A DNA stretch of 64,000 nt from Alishewanella jeotgali KCTC 22429 (GCF_000245735.1 NZ_AHTH01000037.1:96054-160053); one strand, 5' to 3'. Counted from the first letter of the stretch, positions 53,362 through 63,795 are shown. Translations and numbers: made by a program. Notes: generated by a model from the sequence alone, not told the origin.

Positions 53362-54416
53362 CCCTGATAAGTATGTTACTGGCATTAATTATTGAGCGAC
53401 TGGCGGTGCGTAGTGACGCCTGGCAAGCCCGCCCTTATTGTCAGGCCTATCTGAAACTGACCGCTGGTTCCGGCCTGAAACAACTGGCTGAGCATCAATA
53501 TGGCCGTTACCTGTGGATCCTGCTGCCCGGCCTGCTGGTGGCCGTATTACTGCATCTGCTGGATAACCGCTTGCTGACATTAGTAGTGAACACACTGGTA
53601 CTGCTGGTGGGGATTGGTTGCTGGCATTACCGGCAGTTGTATAAACAGTATTTAAATGCGCAGGAACGCGGCGATGCCGAGGCGGCGCACCTGGCCATGC
53701 AGCAGATCAGCCAGGATAGCCGCAGCACGGTAGACAGCAGTCAGGGGCTAACCCTGGTTTGGTTAAACTTCCGCTATTATGCCGCTGTGGTGTTCTGGTT
53801 CTTAATTCTGGGCGCCTTTGGGGTCATTACCTATGCCTTGCTCCGGCATCTGAATGAACAAACCGCAACCGAACAAGCGGCAGCGGCTAAGGTGGTAGAC
53901 GAGCATAGCGATCCGCTGGCAGAAAGTGAAACTGCTGCGGGCTACAGTGCGGATTACAGCCAAGCTGACTACAGCACTGCCGATGACATTAGCGATGACA
54001 TTAGTGCTGAGAACAGTGGCGCCGATAACAGTGCTGAGCCGGTCACTATGGAAGCTGCCATCGACAGCGATACCGAGAGCCTGAGTGCTGAGCCAGTGTC
54101 AGCACCCGCCGCCCGGGATGCACTTAACTGCATGCTGCATTGGGCGGACTGGTTCCCGGCACGGTTATTTGGTTTGGGTTTTGCGCTGGTGGGGCATTTC
54201 TCCCGCGCCTCGAATGCCTTGCTCGGTTACTTTTTGGATTTTACCGCCAGCAACGAACAGGTGGTAAAGGATGTGGCGCGTGCCGCTGAACCCTTACCGG
54301 AAGAAGTTGTTAACGGTATTGAAGATACCAGCAGCATGGTACAACTGGCCAAACGCAATATGCTGTTCTTCCTGGCCTTTACCGCGATCTTAACGCTGAG
54401 CGGCTGGCTCGGTTAA
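53358..54416 (+). CDS. ampE: AmpE-family membrane protein with an acidic insert
   Basis: A 352-residue membrane protein (284 in E. coli). N-terminal MTLISMLLALIIERL, two helices near 52-90, one near 143-165 and a C-terminal helix near 335-350 follow the AmpE plan. Between about residues 168 and 252 lies an extra low-complexity stretch rich in Asp, Ser, Ala, Glu and Tyr (ADYSQADYSTADD and similar). It accounts for most of the length difference. The insert follows the third helix and is likely a flexible loop. AmpE's role beside AmpD is still unclear. It is the last gene before a strong terminator. Confidence 0.92.
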   Translation: MTLISMLLALIIERLAVRSDAWQARPYCQAYLKLTAGSGLKQLAEHQYGRYLWILLPGLLVAVLLHLLDNRLLTLVVNTLVLLVGIGCWHYRQLYKQYLNAQERGDAEAAHLAMQQISQDSRSTVDSSQGLTLVWLNFRYYAAVVFWFLILGAFGVITYALLRHLNEQTATEQAAAAKVVDEHSDPLAESETAAGYSADYSQADYSTADDISDDISAENSGADNSAEPVTMEAAIDSDTESLSAEPVSAPAARDALNCMLHWADWFPARLFGLGFALVGHFSRASNALLGYFLDFTASNEQVVKDVARAAEPLPEEVVNGIEDTSSMVQLAKRNMLFFLAFTAILTLSGWLG

Positions 54417-54458
54417 TTTGGCGGGTTTACTGTAGCTCCTCAGTGTTATCTCTTGCTT

Positions 54459-54482
54459 AAGGCGCCGTTTGGCGCCTTTTTT
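54459..54482 (+). terminator. Terminator of ampDE
   Basis: AAGGCGCC-GTTT-GGCGCCTT, an 8-bp stem with a four-base loop, running into a T tract (six T in all, 54477-54482). It lies 42 bases after ampE. The group II intron begins three bases beyond it. Confidence 0.92.
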
Positions 54483-54938
54483 ATGGTGCGCCGGGCATGG
54501 CGCGCAGCGCCTTGACCGGCGCTATCTGCTGACTGTGGTGGTTAGCAGGTGACTTGGAGGTGAAAGTCCTCTACACACCCGGCAAGGGGAAGTGTTAGCT
54601 GAACGGCAAGGGTGCCTATCGTGAGGTAGGATCTGAAGGAAGCTGAAAGCAAAATGCTGGCCTGACGAACAGGAAGCGGTTTAGGCGTTGTAGCAGGGTA
54701 AGGTGGCCATTATCACTAAAGCCCAATACTTGCATGGAATGCTGCAACGTAAAGCCGACAGGCATAAGCAGGAAGGTCGCGCGAATTACCCCGGGAGGTC
54801 TGATGGTCTGCCAAAGTGCTACTAACATCGGAAGGTGTTGGGATGGGCCATCAGAAGTCAGCCGAGGCCGTAGTAGTGCTGAAACCAACAGCATGAAGGG
54901 CTGAACATGTTTAACCGCGATTAGGACATTGGACCTCG

Positions 54939-56327
54939 ATGCTGATTGATGATGCACAAGCGCAGGAAACTGCGGCCATGAATAGCAGATGCGAACAGAA
55001 TTCGCCGACGCGGCATTATGGTGCTGAAATTAACACGGCGGCCAATGGGCGAACGAAAGCGGAAGTACCGCTGACGATGGAAGCGGTGATAACCCGAGAT
55101 AACCTGATGCTGGCGTATCAGCGAGTGGTGGAAAACAAGGGTGCAGCAGGGGTTGATAACCTGAGTGTATCGGCATTAAAGCCATGGCTGAAAGCACACT
55201 GGCCAAGTGTCAGAGAAGCACTGATAACGGGTAGCTATCTGCCACGGAGGATACGCAAAGTCGATATTCCCAAGCCAAATGGCGGGATAAGGACACTGGG
55301 TATACCGACCGTAGTGGACAGACTCATCCAGCAAGCGATAGCGCAAGTGCTCACGCCTCACGTTGAGCCCGGCTTCTCACACTCCAGTTATGGCTTCAGA
55401 GCAAACCGCAATGCATGGCAAGCTGTGCGCCAAGCGCAGCAGTACATCCATAGCGGCAAACGCTGGGTTGTGGATATGGATTTAGAGAAGTTCTTTGACC
55501 GGGTAGACCACGACATCCTGATGTCGAGGTTAGCCCGAATCATCAAAGATGACCGGTTACTCAAACTCATCCGCCGATATCTGGAAGCAGAAATGGTAGA
55601 TGAGCAGGGTGTGTTAAAACGTGATAAGGGTATGCCACAAGGCGGACCGCTGTCACCACTGTTATCAAATATCCTGCTGGACGAACTGGACAAGGAGCTT
55701 GAACGGCGCGGACATAGCTTCTGCCGCTATGCGGATGACTGCAACATCTATGTCAGTAGTCAAAAGGCAGGCGAGCAGGTGCTTTGCAGCATCGGTGAAT
55801 TCTTAGAGAAAACATTGAAGCTGCAGGTGAATGAGCAGAAAAGTGCAGTCGCCAGGCCCTGGGAGCGCAAGTTCCTGGGATATAGCTTCACCAAGCACCA
55901 GGTCGTGCGACTGAAAATTGCGCCAAGCAGTGTAGACAGGCTGAAAGATAAAATCCGAAGTCTGACGACAGGAAACGGCTCAAAGTCAGTGGCAAAGGTT
56001 ATCAGTGAATTAACACCGGTGCTGCGAGGATGGATAAGCTACTTCCGCCTGACCGAAGTCAAAGGCGTGCTTGAGGAGCTGGATGGTTGGATACGGCGCA
56101 AACTACGTTGCTTGTTATGGCGACAATGGAAGCGACCTTACACCCGAGCCAGAAAGCTAATGAAAGCGGGTCTTGATGAAGTCAGGGCGTGGGCGTCAGC
56201 TTGTAATCAACGCGGAGCGTGGTGGAACTCGGGGGCCAGCCACATGAATCAGGCATATAAGAAAAGTCTGTTCCAGAAAGCTGGACTAGTATCACTGCTG
56301 GATTGCCACCGGCAGTTCCAGTGTTAA
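54939..56327 (+). CDS. ltrA: Group II intron reverse transcriptase/maturase
   Basis: The 462-residue protein encoded in the intron. The reverse transcriptase core runs from about residue 45 to 330: VDIPKPNGGIRTLGIPTVVDRLIQQAI, SSYGFRANRNAW, WVVDMDLEKFFDRVDHDIL, KGMPQGGPLSPLLSN and the catalytic YADD in CRYADDCNIYV. Domain X (maturase) follows with LRGWISYFR. The C-terminal NSGASHMNQA is typical of class C. No HNH endonuclease domain is seen, also as in class C. It helps splicing and moves the intron by reverse splicing. The true start could be the ATG at 54978. Confidence 0.93.
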   Translation: MLIDDAQAQETAAMNSRCEQNSPTRHYGAEINTAANGRTKAEVPLTMEAVITRDNLMLAYQRVVENKGAAGVDNLSVSALKPWLKAHWPSVREALITGSYLPRRIRKVDIPKPNGGIRTLGIPTVVDRLIQQAIAQVLTPHVEPGFSHSSYGFRANRNAWQAVRQAQQYIHSGKRWVVDMDLEKFFDRVDHDILMSRLARIIKDDRLLKLIRRYLEAEMVDEQGVLKRDKGMPQGGPLSPLLSNILLDELDKELERRGHSFCRYADDCNIYVSSQKAGEQVLCSIGEFLEKTLKLQVNEQKSAVARPWERKFLGYSFTKHQVVRLKIAPSSVDRLKDKIRSLTTGNGSKSVAKVISELTPVLRGWISYFRLTEVKGVLEELDGWIRRKLRCLLWRQWKRPYTRARKLMKAGLDEVRAWASACNQRGAWWNSGASHMNQAYKKSLFQKAGLVSLLDCHRQFQC

Positions 56328-56330
56328 CAT

Positions 56331-56365
56331 GAACCGCCGTATGCGGAACCGCACGTACGGTGGTG
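56331..56365 (+). ncRNA. Group II intron domain V
   Basis: A 34-35-nt hairpin with the lower stem ACCGCCGT / ACGGTGGT (one G-U pair), a bulge, and the upper stem TGCGG/CCGCA. It starts four bases after the maturase stop. This is the catalytic core of the intron and supports the element being functional. Confidence 0.8.
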
Positions 56366-56461
56366 TGAGAGGACGGCGGGAGTGATCCCGCCTCCTACTC
56401 GATGCCGCTGGCGTAAAGAACTGCATTGGTTAGCAGCAGTCAGTAGATAAGTATTCATTAT

Positions 56462-56478
56462 AATTGGTCAGACCAATT
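56462..56478. promoter_or_regulatory. PdhR box 1
   Basis: AATTGGTCAGACCAATT, a perfect palindrome with the PdhR core ATTGGT-N3-ACCAAT. It lies in the 357-base gap between the intron protein and pdhR, 223 bases before the pdhR start and about 60 bases beyond the intron end. Confidence 0.85.
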
Positions 56479-56608
56479 TATTTCAGTATTGAAACATTCG
56501 CCATTTCCTGAGTAATTACTCTAACAAAATCGCGCTTGCCAGCCCCGAAAAATTCTGCTTTATTTACAAGCTGTGCAGAAAATGCTAGCCTGCTGCCCAA
56601 CTTTTTAA

Positions 56609-56625
56609 AATTGGTAAGACCAATT
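56609..56625. promoter_or_regulatory. PdhR box 2
   Basis: AATTGGTAAGACCAATT, a second perfect PdhR palindrome, 60 bases before pdhR. A weak promoter (TTTACA at 56563, TAGCCT about 17 bases on) would start transcription near 56598, so the box would cover the early transcribed region, as in E. coli pdhR. It implies autorepression of the pdhR-aceE-aceF operon. Confidence 0.9.
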
Positions 56626-56684
56626 TACCGGGCACGAAATTGCAGCTAGCCTGGCGAGCAAATAAAGGATCTCTGCCACCCATT

Positions 56685-57443
56685 ATGGCTGATTTAAAAA
56701 TTAAGCCTGCCAAATTATCCGACCAGATAGTGGCGCAGCTGGAACATTTACTACTGGAGGGCAGCTTTAAGCCTGGCCAGAAGCTACCTTCAGAGCGCGA
56801 GCTGGCTGAGCGCTTTGCGGTATCGCGTCCATCGCTGCGTGAAGCTATCCAAAAGCTGGAAGCCAAGGGCTTAGTCAACCGGCGCCAGGGTGGTGGTACT
56901 TACGTTTGCGACAATATGGTCAAGCAGCTGACTGATCCGCTGTTTATGCTGCTGGCGCAATATCCGGACTCGCAGTTCGACTTTCTGGAATTTCGCCACG
57001 CCTTGGAAGGTATTTGCGCCTATTACGCGGCGCTTCGCGGCACTGAAGCCGATCATAAAAAGATTAAAGCCTCGTATGAGGATATCTGCCTGCAGCAGCA
57101 GTTGCAGGACAGTGATGCCGAAGCCAAAGCCGTGACCCAGTTTTATCTGGCGGTGGCGGAGGCGTCACACAATATCGTGTTGTTACATCTGGTCAGAAGC
57201 CTGACGCCGCTGACCGAACAGAATATCCGCTTAAACTTAGCCGCCTTGCAACAGCGTGACGGCTACGCCGACAAATTAAATGAGCATCGGCGCCGGTTAA
57301 TGCAGGCGGTAATTAGCAGGGAGCCCGAATTGGCCCGTCAGGCCAGTAACGGGCATTTAGCTTATATAGAAGAAGCTTTGCTGGAAGTGAGCAAAGAGCG
57401 CTCCCGTATTGAGCGCTCGTTGCGACGGTCGCAGCAGGCATAA
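56685..57443 (+). CDS. pdhR: Pyruvate-responsive repressor of the PDH operon
   Basis: GntR/FadR-family regulator, 252 residues (254 in E. coli). The winged helix-turn-helix is at about 10-78 (LSDQIVAQLEHLLLEG, KLPSERELAERFAVSRPSLREAIQKLEAKGLV, RRQGGGTYV). The effector domain follows with FRHALEGICAYYAALR and the C-terminal SKERSRIERSLRR, as in E. coli PdhR. It binds the two boxes upstream and is released by pyruvate. The frame opens at 56640, but the conserved protein starts at ATG 56685. Confidence 0.95.
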   Translation: MADLKIKPAKLSDQIVAQLEHLLLEGSFKPGQKLPSERELAERFAVSRPSLREAIQKLEAKGLVNRRQGGGTYVCDNMVKQLTDPLFMLLAQYPDSQFDFLEFRHALEGICAYYAALRGTEADHKKIKASYEDICLQQQLQDSDAEAKAVTQFYLAVAEASHNIVLLHLVRSLTPLTEQNIRLNLAALQQRDGYADKLNEHRRRLMQAVISREPELARQASNGHLAYIEEALLEVSKERSRIERSLRRSQQA

Positions 57444-57491
57444 TTATTTTTGCAGCACGCCTCGGCGTGATTAACCAAAGGAAACCTCGAT

Positions 57492-60158
57492 ATGTCTGAA
57501 GTCAGTAAGGTTGACATCGACGCTCTGGAAACCAAAGAGTGGCTGGAAGCGTTGGAGTCGGTGGCGCGTACCGAAGGGGTAGAGCGGGCGCAGTTTTTGC
57601 TGGAGCAGGTACTGGAGCAGGCCCGGCTGGAAGGCGTCGATATGCCGACCGGTGTCACCACCAACTACATCAATACCATTCCACCGCAACAAGAGCCGGC
57701 CTATCCGGGCGATGTGAACCTGGAGCGGCGTATTCGCTCGGTGATCCGCTGGAACGCCATAATGATCGTGCTGCGTGGCTCGAAAAAAGATCTGGAACTG
57801 GGTGGCCATATGGCGTCGTTCCAGTCTTCTGCTGCCTTCTATGAAACTTGCTTTAACCACTTCTTCCGCGCGCCGAACGAAAAAGACGGCGGCGATCTGG
57901 TGTACTATCAGGGTCATATTTCACCGGGTATCTATGCCCGTGCCTTTGTTGAAGGCCGTTTAACTGCAGAGCAACTGGATAACTTCCGTCAGGAAGTGGA
58001 TGGCAAGGGCCTGTCGAGCTACCCGCACCCGAAACTGATGCCGGAATTCTGGCAATTCCCGACCGTATCGATGGGTTTAGGCCCAATTACCGCCATTTAT
58101 CAGGCGCGTTTCTTAAAGTACTTAAATGGTCGTGGTTTAAAAGACACCAGCGCGCAGCGCGTTTATGCCTTCCTCGGTGACGGTGAGATGGACGAGCCGG
58201 AATCACGCGGCGCCATTTCGTTTGCTGCCCGTGAAAAACTGGGCAACCTGTGCTTCCTGGTCAACTGTAACCTGCAGCGCCTGGATGGCCCGGTAATGGG
58301 TAACGGTAAGATTATCCAGGAGCTGGAAGGGTTATTCCGCGGCGCCGGCTGGAACGTGATCAAAGTGGTGTGGGGCCGTGGTTGGGACAAGCTGCTGGCC
58401 AAGGATACTACCGGTAAGTTACTGCAGCTGATGAATGAAACAGTAGACGGTGACTACCAGACGTATAAAGCCAAAGATGGCGCCTATGTACGCGAGCATT
58501 TCTTTGGCCGTTACCCGGAAACGGCGGCACTGGTTGCCGACATGACTGACGAAGAGATCTTCGCCTTAAAACGCGGCGGTCATGAACCATCTAAGCTGTA
58601 TGCGGCCTTTAAAGCAGCCCAGGCCTGTACCGATAAGCCAACGGTTATTCTGGCGAAAACCGTTAAAGGTTACGGTATGGGTGATGCCGCCGAAGGTAAA
58701 AACATTGCGCACCAGGTCAAGAAAATGGACCTGACGCATGTTAAACAGCTGCGTACCCGCCTGGGTTTAGAAGACTATATCAGCGAAGAGCAGGTTGCCG
58801 ATTTACCTTATATCAAGCTGCCGGAAGGCTCGCCGGAACTACAATACCTGCACGATCGCCGTAAAGCCTTACATGGCTATACGCCGGTGCGGTTACCGAA
58901 GTTCAGCGAAACCCTGACGCTGCCAGAGCTGTCGGCCTTTGATTCGCTGCTGGAAGAGCAAAAGCGCGAAATTTCCACTACACTGGCTTATGTGCGGGCA
59001 CTGAATATCCTGCTAAAAGATCAGCATATTGGTCAGCGCATCGTGCCGATTATTGCCGACGAAGCCCGTACCTTTGGTATGGAAGGCTTATTCCGTCAGA
59101 TCGGTATCTATAACCCGCATGGTCAGAACTATACGCCGGAAGACCGCTCGGTGGTGTCTTACTACAAAGAAGATACCGCGGGTCAGGTACTGCAAGAGGG
59201 TATTAACGAACTGGGTGCCATGTCGTCCTGGGTAGCGGCGGCAACGTCTTACAGCACCAATGATCTGCCGATGATCCCGTTCTATATCTACTATTCGATG
59301 TTCGGCTTCCAGCGGGTTGGCGATATGGCCTGGCTGGCCGGTGATCAGCAGGCGCGTGGTTTCCTGTTAGGTGCCACTGCCGGTCGTACTACGCTAAACG
59401 GTGAAGGCTTACAGCACGAAGATGGTCATAGCCATATTCTGGCCGGCACAGTTCCGAACTGTATTTCTTATGATCCGACCTATGCTTACGAGCTGGCGGT
59501 AATTCTGCAAGACGGTATCCGTCGTATGTATGGTCCGGAGCAGGAAAATATCTATTACTACATTACCGTAATGAACGAAAGCTACCATCATCCGGCGATG
59601 CCAAAAGGCGCCGAAGAGGGTATCCGCAAGGGTATCTACAAGCTGGAGTCGTACAACGGTGGTCGCGGTAAGGTGCAGTTACTGGGCTCAGGTACCATCC
59701 TGAACGAAGTGCGTAAAGCGGCCGACATTCTGAGTAAAGACTACGATGTCGCTTCAGATGTGTACTCTGTGACTTCCTTTAACGAGCTGGCGCGGGATGG
59801 TCAGGATTGCGAGCGTTTCAATATGCTGCATCCGGAAGCGGCCGAGAAGGTGCCATTTGTGGCGCAGGTGCTGAACAAAGCGCCGGCGATTGCCGCCACC
59901 GACTATATGAAAAACTACGCCGAACAGATCCGTGCCTTTATCCCGGCCAATAGCTACAAGGTACTGGGTACCGACGGTTATGGTCGCTCGGATAGCCGCG
60001 AAAACCTGCGTCGCCATTTTGAAGTTAACGCCGGCTATATCGTGGTAGCAGCGCTAAACGAACTGGCGAAGCAAGGTGAGCTGAAAAAAGCGGTCGTGGC
60101 CGAAGCGATTAAGAAATTTGGCATTGACGCCGACAAAACCAACCCGCTGTACGCATAA
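57492..60158 (+). CDS. aceE: Pyruvate dehydrogenase E1 (homodimeric type)
   Basis: Decarboxylates pyruvate with ThDP and acetylates the E2 lipoyl groups. It has 888 residues (887 in E. coli). Marks are [32 protein letters not shown], the ThDP motif [10 protein letters not shown]...[31 protein letters not shown], and [18 protein letters not shown]. The full E. coli type AceE architecture is present. It starts 48 bases after pdhR with AAGGA upstream, and ends 11 bases before aceF. Confidence 0.98.
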   Translation: MSEVSKVDIDALETKEWLEALESVARTEGVERAQFLLEQVLEQARLEGVDMPTGVTTNYINTIPPQQEPAYPGDVNLERRIRSVIRWNAIMIVLRGSKKDLELGGHMASFQSSAAFYETCFNHFFRAPNEKDGGDLVYYQGHISPGIYARAFVEGRLTAEQLDNFRQEVDGKGLSSYPHPKLMPEFWQFPTVSMGLGPITAIYQARFLKYLNGRGLKDTSAQRVYAFLGDGEMDEPESRGAISFAAREKLGNLCFLVNCNLQRLDGPVMGNGKIIQELEGLFRGAGWNVIKVVWGRGWDKLLAKDTTGKLLQLMNETVDGDYQTYKAKDGAYVREHFFGRYPETAALVADMTDEEIFALKRGGHEPSKLYAAFKAAQACTDKPTVILAKTVKGYGMGDAAEGKNIAHQVKKMDLTHVKQLRTRLGLEDYISEEQVADLPYIKLPEGSPELQYLHDRRKALHGYTPVRLPKFSETLTLPELSAFDSLLEEQKREISTTLAYVRALNILLKDQHIGQRIVPIIADEARTFGMEGLFRQIGIYNPHGQNYTPEDRSVVSYYKEDTAGQVLQEGINELGAMSSWVAAATSYSTNDLPMIPFYIYYSMFGFQRVGDMAWLAGDQQARGFLLGATAGRTTLNGEGLQHEDGHSHILAGTVPNCISYDPTYAYELAVILQDGIRRMYGPEQENIYYYITVMNESYHHPAMPKGAEEGIRKGIYKLESYNGGRGKVQLLGSGTILNEVRKAADILSKDYDVASDVYSVTSFNELARDGQDCERFNMLHPEAAEKVPFVAQVLNKAPAIAATDYMKNYAEQIRAFIPANSYKVLGTDGYGRSDSRENLRRHFEVNAGYIVVAALNELAKQGELKKAVVAEAIKKFGIDADKTNPLYA

Positions 60159-60169
60159 GAGGATTTGTC

Positions 60170-62104
60170 ATGACGATTGAAATTAAAGTACCAGATATTG
60201 GTACCGATGAAGTAGAAGTGACCGAGATCCTGGTAAAGGTGGGTGACGTTGTTGCTGCCGACCAGTCGCTGTTAAGCGTAGAAGGTGACAAGGCTTCAAT
60301 GGAAGTACCCGCTGCCGTGGCCGGCACAGTGCAGGAAATTAAGGTTAAGGTAGGCGATAAAGTTAAAACCGGTAGCCTGATTATGGTCTTTGCTGGTGCC
60401 GAAGCTAAAACCGAAGCCAAGGCTGCGCCAGCGCCAGCGCCAGCCGCCCCGGCACCCGCAGCAGCGGCCAGCGCCGAGGCAAAAAGTGCAGAAGTAAAAG
60501 AAGTGCAGGTTCCGGATATCGGTGGCGATGAAGTGGAAGTCACCGAGATTATGGTTAAGGTTGGCGATAGCGTCACGGCCGATCAGTCATTGCTCAGCGT
60601 CGAAGGTGACAAGGCCTCGATGGAAGTGCCAGCGCCGTTCGCCGGTGTGGTCAAAGAAATCAAAGTACAGGCTGGCAGTAAGGTGAAAACCGGCAGCCTG
60701 ATTATGCTGTTTGAAGTTGCCGGCAGCGGCAAAGCGCCGGCCGCTGCGGCTCCAGCCAGTGCTCCGGCTGCGGCTGCGCCGGCTGCGGCCAGCACAGAGC
60801 AAAAAGACGTTAAGGTACCGGATATCGGTGGTGACGAAGTCGAAGTCACCGAAATTATGGTCAAGGTTGGCGATACCGTTGCGGCCGATCAGTCACTGCT
60901 TAGCGTTGAGGGCGACAAGGCCTCGATGGAAGTGCCAGCACCGTTCGCCGGTGTGGTAAAAGAAATTAAGGTACAAACCGGTAGCAAGGTGAAAACCGGC
61001 AGCCTGATTATGGTGTTCGAAGTAGCCGGTGCCGCCAAAGCGGCCGCGCCTGCTGCTGCCAGTGCAGCTGCTACCACTGCTAGCGCGCCAACGGCTAGCG
61101 CCAGCCCAGCTGCTGCGCCGGCAACAACGGCAGCGGCTGATGGCTTTGTGGCTAACAGTGCCTATGCTCATGCTTCGCCGGTGATCCGCCGCTTAGCGCG
61201 CGAGTTTGGCATTAACCTGGCCAAGGTAACAGGTACTGGCCGTAAAGGCCGCGTCGTGAAAGAAGACGTGCAGAACTACGTGAAGCAGTTAGTGAAGCAG
61301 GTAGAAAGCGGTGCTGCACCGGCTGCTGCCGCAACCTCTGCCGGCGGTAACAATATGGGCTTTGACTTACTGGCCTGGCCAAAAGTCGATTTTGCCAAGT
61401 TTGGTGCCGTAGAAGAGAAACCGCTGTCGCGGATCCAGAAAATCTCTGGTGCTAACCTGCATCGCAACTGGGTACGCATTCCGCATGTCACCCAGTTTGA
61501 CGAAGCCGATATCACTGGCCTGGAAGACTTCCGCAAAGAGCAGAATGCGCTGGCGGATAAGAAAAAGATGGGCGTTAAATACACCCCGCTGGTCTTTATT
61601 ATGAAAGCGGTGGCCAAGGCGCTGGAAGAGTTCCCAACCTTTAACAGCTCTTTATCAGAAGATGGCGCCAGCCTGATCCTGAAAAAGTATGTGCATTTAG
61701 GCATTGCCGTTGATACGCCAAATGGCCTGGTGGTGCCGGTGGTACGGGATGTTAACAAAAAAGGCATTATCGAATTATCCCGCGAGCTGCAGGACATTTC
61801 GGTGAAGGCGCGCGAAGGTAAACTGACGGCCAGCGATATGCAGGGCGGCTGTTTTACTATCTCCAGCCTGGGTGGCATTGGCGGTACCGCCTTTACCCCT
61901 ATCGTTAACGCGCCGGAAGTGGCCATTTTGGGTGTCTCTAAATCCGACATCAAACCAAAATGGAATGGCAAAGAGTTTGAGCCTAAGCTGATGCTGCCGT
62001 TATCGGTATCCTACGACCATAGGGTAATTGACGGTGCTCTGGCGGCGCGCTTTACTGCCACCTTAGCCAGTTATCTGGCCGATATCCGGCAAATTATTAT
62101 GTAA
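60170..62104 (+). CDS. aceF: Dihydrolipoyl acetyltransferase, three lipoyl domains
   Basis: E2 core of the PDH complex, 644 residues (630 in E. coli). Three tandem lipoyl domains have lipoylated lysines K41, K148 and K250, each in GDKASMEVP. They are joined by Ala/Pro-rich linkers (about 78-108, 184-212, 285-325). The E1/E3-binding domain is at about 334-372 ([27 protein letters not shown] is its region). The acetyltransferase core runs from about 405 to the end, with the active-site [10 protein letters not shown]. The three lipoyl copies are very similar at both DNA and protein level. A terminator follows the gene. Confidence 0.98.
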   Translation: MTIEIKVPDIGTDEVEVTEILVKVGDVVAADQSLLSVEGDKASMEVPAAVAGTVQEIKVKVGDKVKTGSLIMVFAGAEAKTEAKAAPAPAPAAPAPAAAASAEAKSAEVKEVQVPDIGGDEVEVTEIMVKVGDSVTADQSLLSVEGDKASMEVPAPFAGVVKEIKVQAGSKVKTGSLIMLFEVAGSGKAPAAAAPASAPAAAAPAAASTEQKDVKVPDIGGDEVEVTEIMVKVGDTVAADQSLLSVEGDKASMEVPAPFAGVVKEIKVQTGSKVKTGSLIMVFEVAGAAKAAAPAAASAAATTASAPTASASPAAAPATTAAADGFVANSAYAHASPVIRRLAREFGINLAKVTGTGRKGRVVKEDVQNYVKQLVKQVESGAAPAAAATSAGGNNMGFDLLAWPKVDFAKFGAVEEKPLSRIQKISGANLHRNWVRIPHVTQFDEADITGLEDFRKEQNALADKKKMGVKYTPLVFIMKAVAKALEEFPTFNSSLSEDGASLILKKYVHLGIAVDTPNGLVVPVVRDVNKKGIIELSRELQDISVKAREGKLTASDMQGGCFTISSLGGIGGTAFTPIVNAPEVAILGVSKSDIKPKWNGKEFEPKLMLPLSVSYDHRVIDGALAARFTATLASYLADIRQIIM

Positions 62105-62111
62105 AAAAGCC

Positions 62112-62139
62112 ATTACGCCACGAAAAGTGGCGTAATTTT
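62112..62139 (+). terminator. Terminator between aceF and lpd
   Basis: ATTACGCCAC-GAAAA-GTGGCGTAAT, a perfect 10-bp stem, then TTT. It lies eight bases after aceF. lpd, 131 bases further on, thus probably has its own promoter as well, as in E. coli. Confidence 0.8.
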
Positions 62140-62269
62140 CACTCAGCCATGCAATCTATGGTTACAGAGCGGCGGCTCTGATGTTAAAATTCCGCCAATT
62201 TTTTCGCCTGACAGCCCTTGCCCTACACTTGGCTGTTGGAAAAATTTACTGATGATAAAAGGTAAAATG

Positions 62270-63679
62270 ATGAGCAACGAAATCAAAACCCAAGTGGTAG
62301 TGCTGGGCGCAGGCCCTGGCGGTTACTCTGCAGCCTTCCGTGCCGCAGACTTAGGCTTAGAAGTAACACTGGTTGAAGCACGCAGCACCTTAGGTGGCGT
62401 GTGCTTAAACGTGGGTTGTATCCCATCTAAAGCACTGCTGCACGTTGCAAAAGTGATTGACGATGCCAAAGAAATGGCCTCACACGGCGTGACGTTTGGC
62501 GCACCGGAAATTGATTTAGATAAAATCCGTGCCTGGAAAGACAAGGTAATTGGTCAGCTGACCAACGGCCTGAGTGGCATGGCGAAAATGCGTAAAGTGA
62601 AGGTGGTTAACGGCTACGGTAAATTTACCGGCGCGAACACCTTACAGGTTGGCGATACCACTATTACTTTTGAACATGCAATTATTGCTGCCGGTTCAGA
62701 GCCAGTGGCGCTGCCATTTATTCCAAAAGATGACCGCGTAATCGACTCTACCGGCGCGCTGGAATTAAAAGATATCCCAGGCGAAATGCTGGTATTAGGT
62801 GGCGGTATTATCGGTCTGGAAATGGGTACGGTATACCGTGCGCTGGGCTCTAAAGTCTCAGTAGTAGAATTTGCGGATCAGTTAGTCCCCGCCGCTGATG
62901 CCGATATCGTTAAAGCCTACACCAAGTACAACAGCAAAAACTTCAACATTATGCTGTCGACCAAGGTAACAGCAGTAGAAGCCAAGAAAGATGGTTTATA
63001 TGTGACCTTTGAAGGCAAAAACGCCCCGGCTAACCCGGTACGTTACGACAAGATCTTAGTTGCGGTTGGCCGTAAGCCAAACGGTAACCTGTTAGACGCG
63101 GCTAAAGCCGGTGTTAATGTCGATGAGCGTGGCTTTATCAATGTTGATAAGCAACTGCGCACCAACGTACCGCATATCTATGCTATCGGTGACGTGATCG
63201 GTCAGCCAATGTTAGCGCACAAAGCGGTACACGAAGGCCATGTAGCGGCTGAAGTGATCTCTGGCTTAAAGCACTTCTTCGATCCACGCTGCATTCCATC
63301 AGTCGCCTATACCGATCCGGAAATGGCTTGGGTAGGTGTCACCGAGAAAGAAGCAAAAGAGAAAGGCATCGCAGTAGAAACTGCCACCTTCCCATGGGCC
63401 GCCTCTGGCCGCGCCATTGCTTCAGCCCGCACTGAAGGCTTCACTAAGTTAATCTTCGACAAAGAAACCCACCGTATCCTGGGTGGCGCCATTGTCGGTA
63501 TCAACGCCGGTGAAATGCTGGGCGAGATCTGCTTAGCTGTAGAAATGGGTGCCGACGCCGAAGATATCGCGTTAACCATCCACGCTCACCCAACGCTAAA
63601 CGAGTCTATCGGCTTAGCGGCAGAGATCTACGAAGGTTCTATCACCGACCTGCCAAATCCAAAAGCGAAGAAGAAGTAA
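62270..63679 (+). CDS. lpd: Dihydrolipoyl dehydrogenase
   Basis: E3 flavoprotein shared by the pyruvate and 2-oxoglutarate dehydrogenase complexes. It has 469 residues (474 in E. coli). The FAD-binding GAGPGGYSAAFRAADLG is N-terminal; the redox disulfide is C45-C50 in GGVCLNVGC. NAD-binding GGGIIGLEMG is in the middle. The catalytic His/Glu are in HAHPTLNES near residue 440. The start at 62270 (MSNEIKTQVVVLGAG) has AAAGG before it and matches E. coli; an ATG at 62252 lacks one. Confidence 0.97.
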   Translation: MSNEIKTQVVVLGAGPGGYSAAFRAADLGLEVTLVEARSTLGGVCLNVGCIPSKALLHVAKVIDDAKEMASHGVTFGAPEIDLDKIRAWKDKVIGQLTNGLSGMAKMRKVKVVNGYGKFTGANTLQVGDTTITFEHAIIAAGSEPVALPFIPKDDRVIDSTGALELKDIPGEMLVLGGGIIGLEMGTVYRALGSKVSVVEFADQLVPAADADIVKAYTKYNSKNFNIMLSTKVTAVEAKKDGLYVTFEGKNAPANPVRYDKILVAVGRKPNGNLLDAAKAGVNVDERGFINVDKQLRTNVPHIYAIGDVIGQPMLAHKAVHEGHVAAEVISGLKHFFDPRCIPSVAYTDPEMAWVGVTEKEAKEKGIAVETATFPWAASGRAIASARTEGFTKLIFDKETHRILGGAIVGINAGEMLGEICLAVEMGADAEDIALTIHAHPTLNESIGLAAEIYEGSITDLPNPKAKKK

Positions 63680-63700
63680 TTTTTCTAAGTTTTAGCTAAA

Positions 63701-63730
63701 ACAAAGGCCGCGAATGCGGCCTTTGTTGTA
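63701..63730 (+). terminator. Terminator after lpd
   Basis: ACAAAGGCCGC-GAAT-GCGGCCTTTGT, an 11-bp perfect stem with a four-base loop, 21 bases after lpd. A-rich and T-rich flanks suggest it may work in both directions. Confidence 0.8.
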
Positions 63731-63795
63731 TCTGATCCGTACCAATAATTTTGGACACCTTGCTAAGTGAGTACAATAGTTTAACGAGGTGAATA

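Larger units (their letters stand above)
54486..56403 (+). mobile_element. Group II intron (class C-like) behind the ampE terminator
   Basis: The 5' end is GTGCGCCGGGCATGG at 54486, matching the bacterial group II start GTGCG. About 450 bases of structured RNA precede the reading frame. The 3' end carries a domain V hairpin at 56331-56365 (ACCGCCGT paired with ACGGTGGT, tip near GCGG-AACC-GC) and a domain VI-like hairpin GGCGGGA-GTGA-TCCCGCC. The right end is placed near 56403 (after CTACTCGAT), uncertain by a few bases. It is about 1.92 kb. Insertion just past a terminator T-tract is the known habit of group IIC introns. The element appears complete. Confidence 0.88.

Noticed and set aside
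60173..61030. Direct repeats that could suggest a CRISPR-like or satellite array
   Set aside because: They are three in-frame lipoyl domains of AceF with unequal spacing, not short repeats with spacers.
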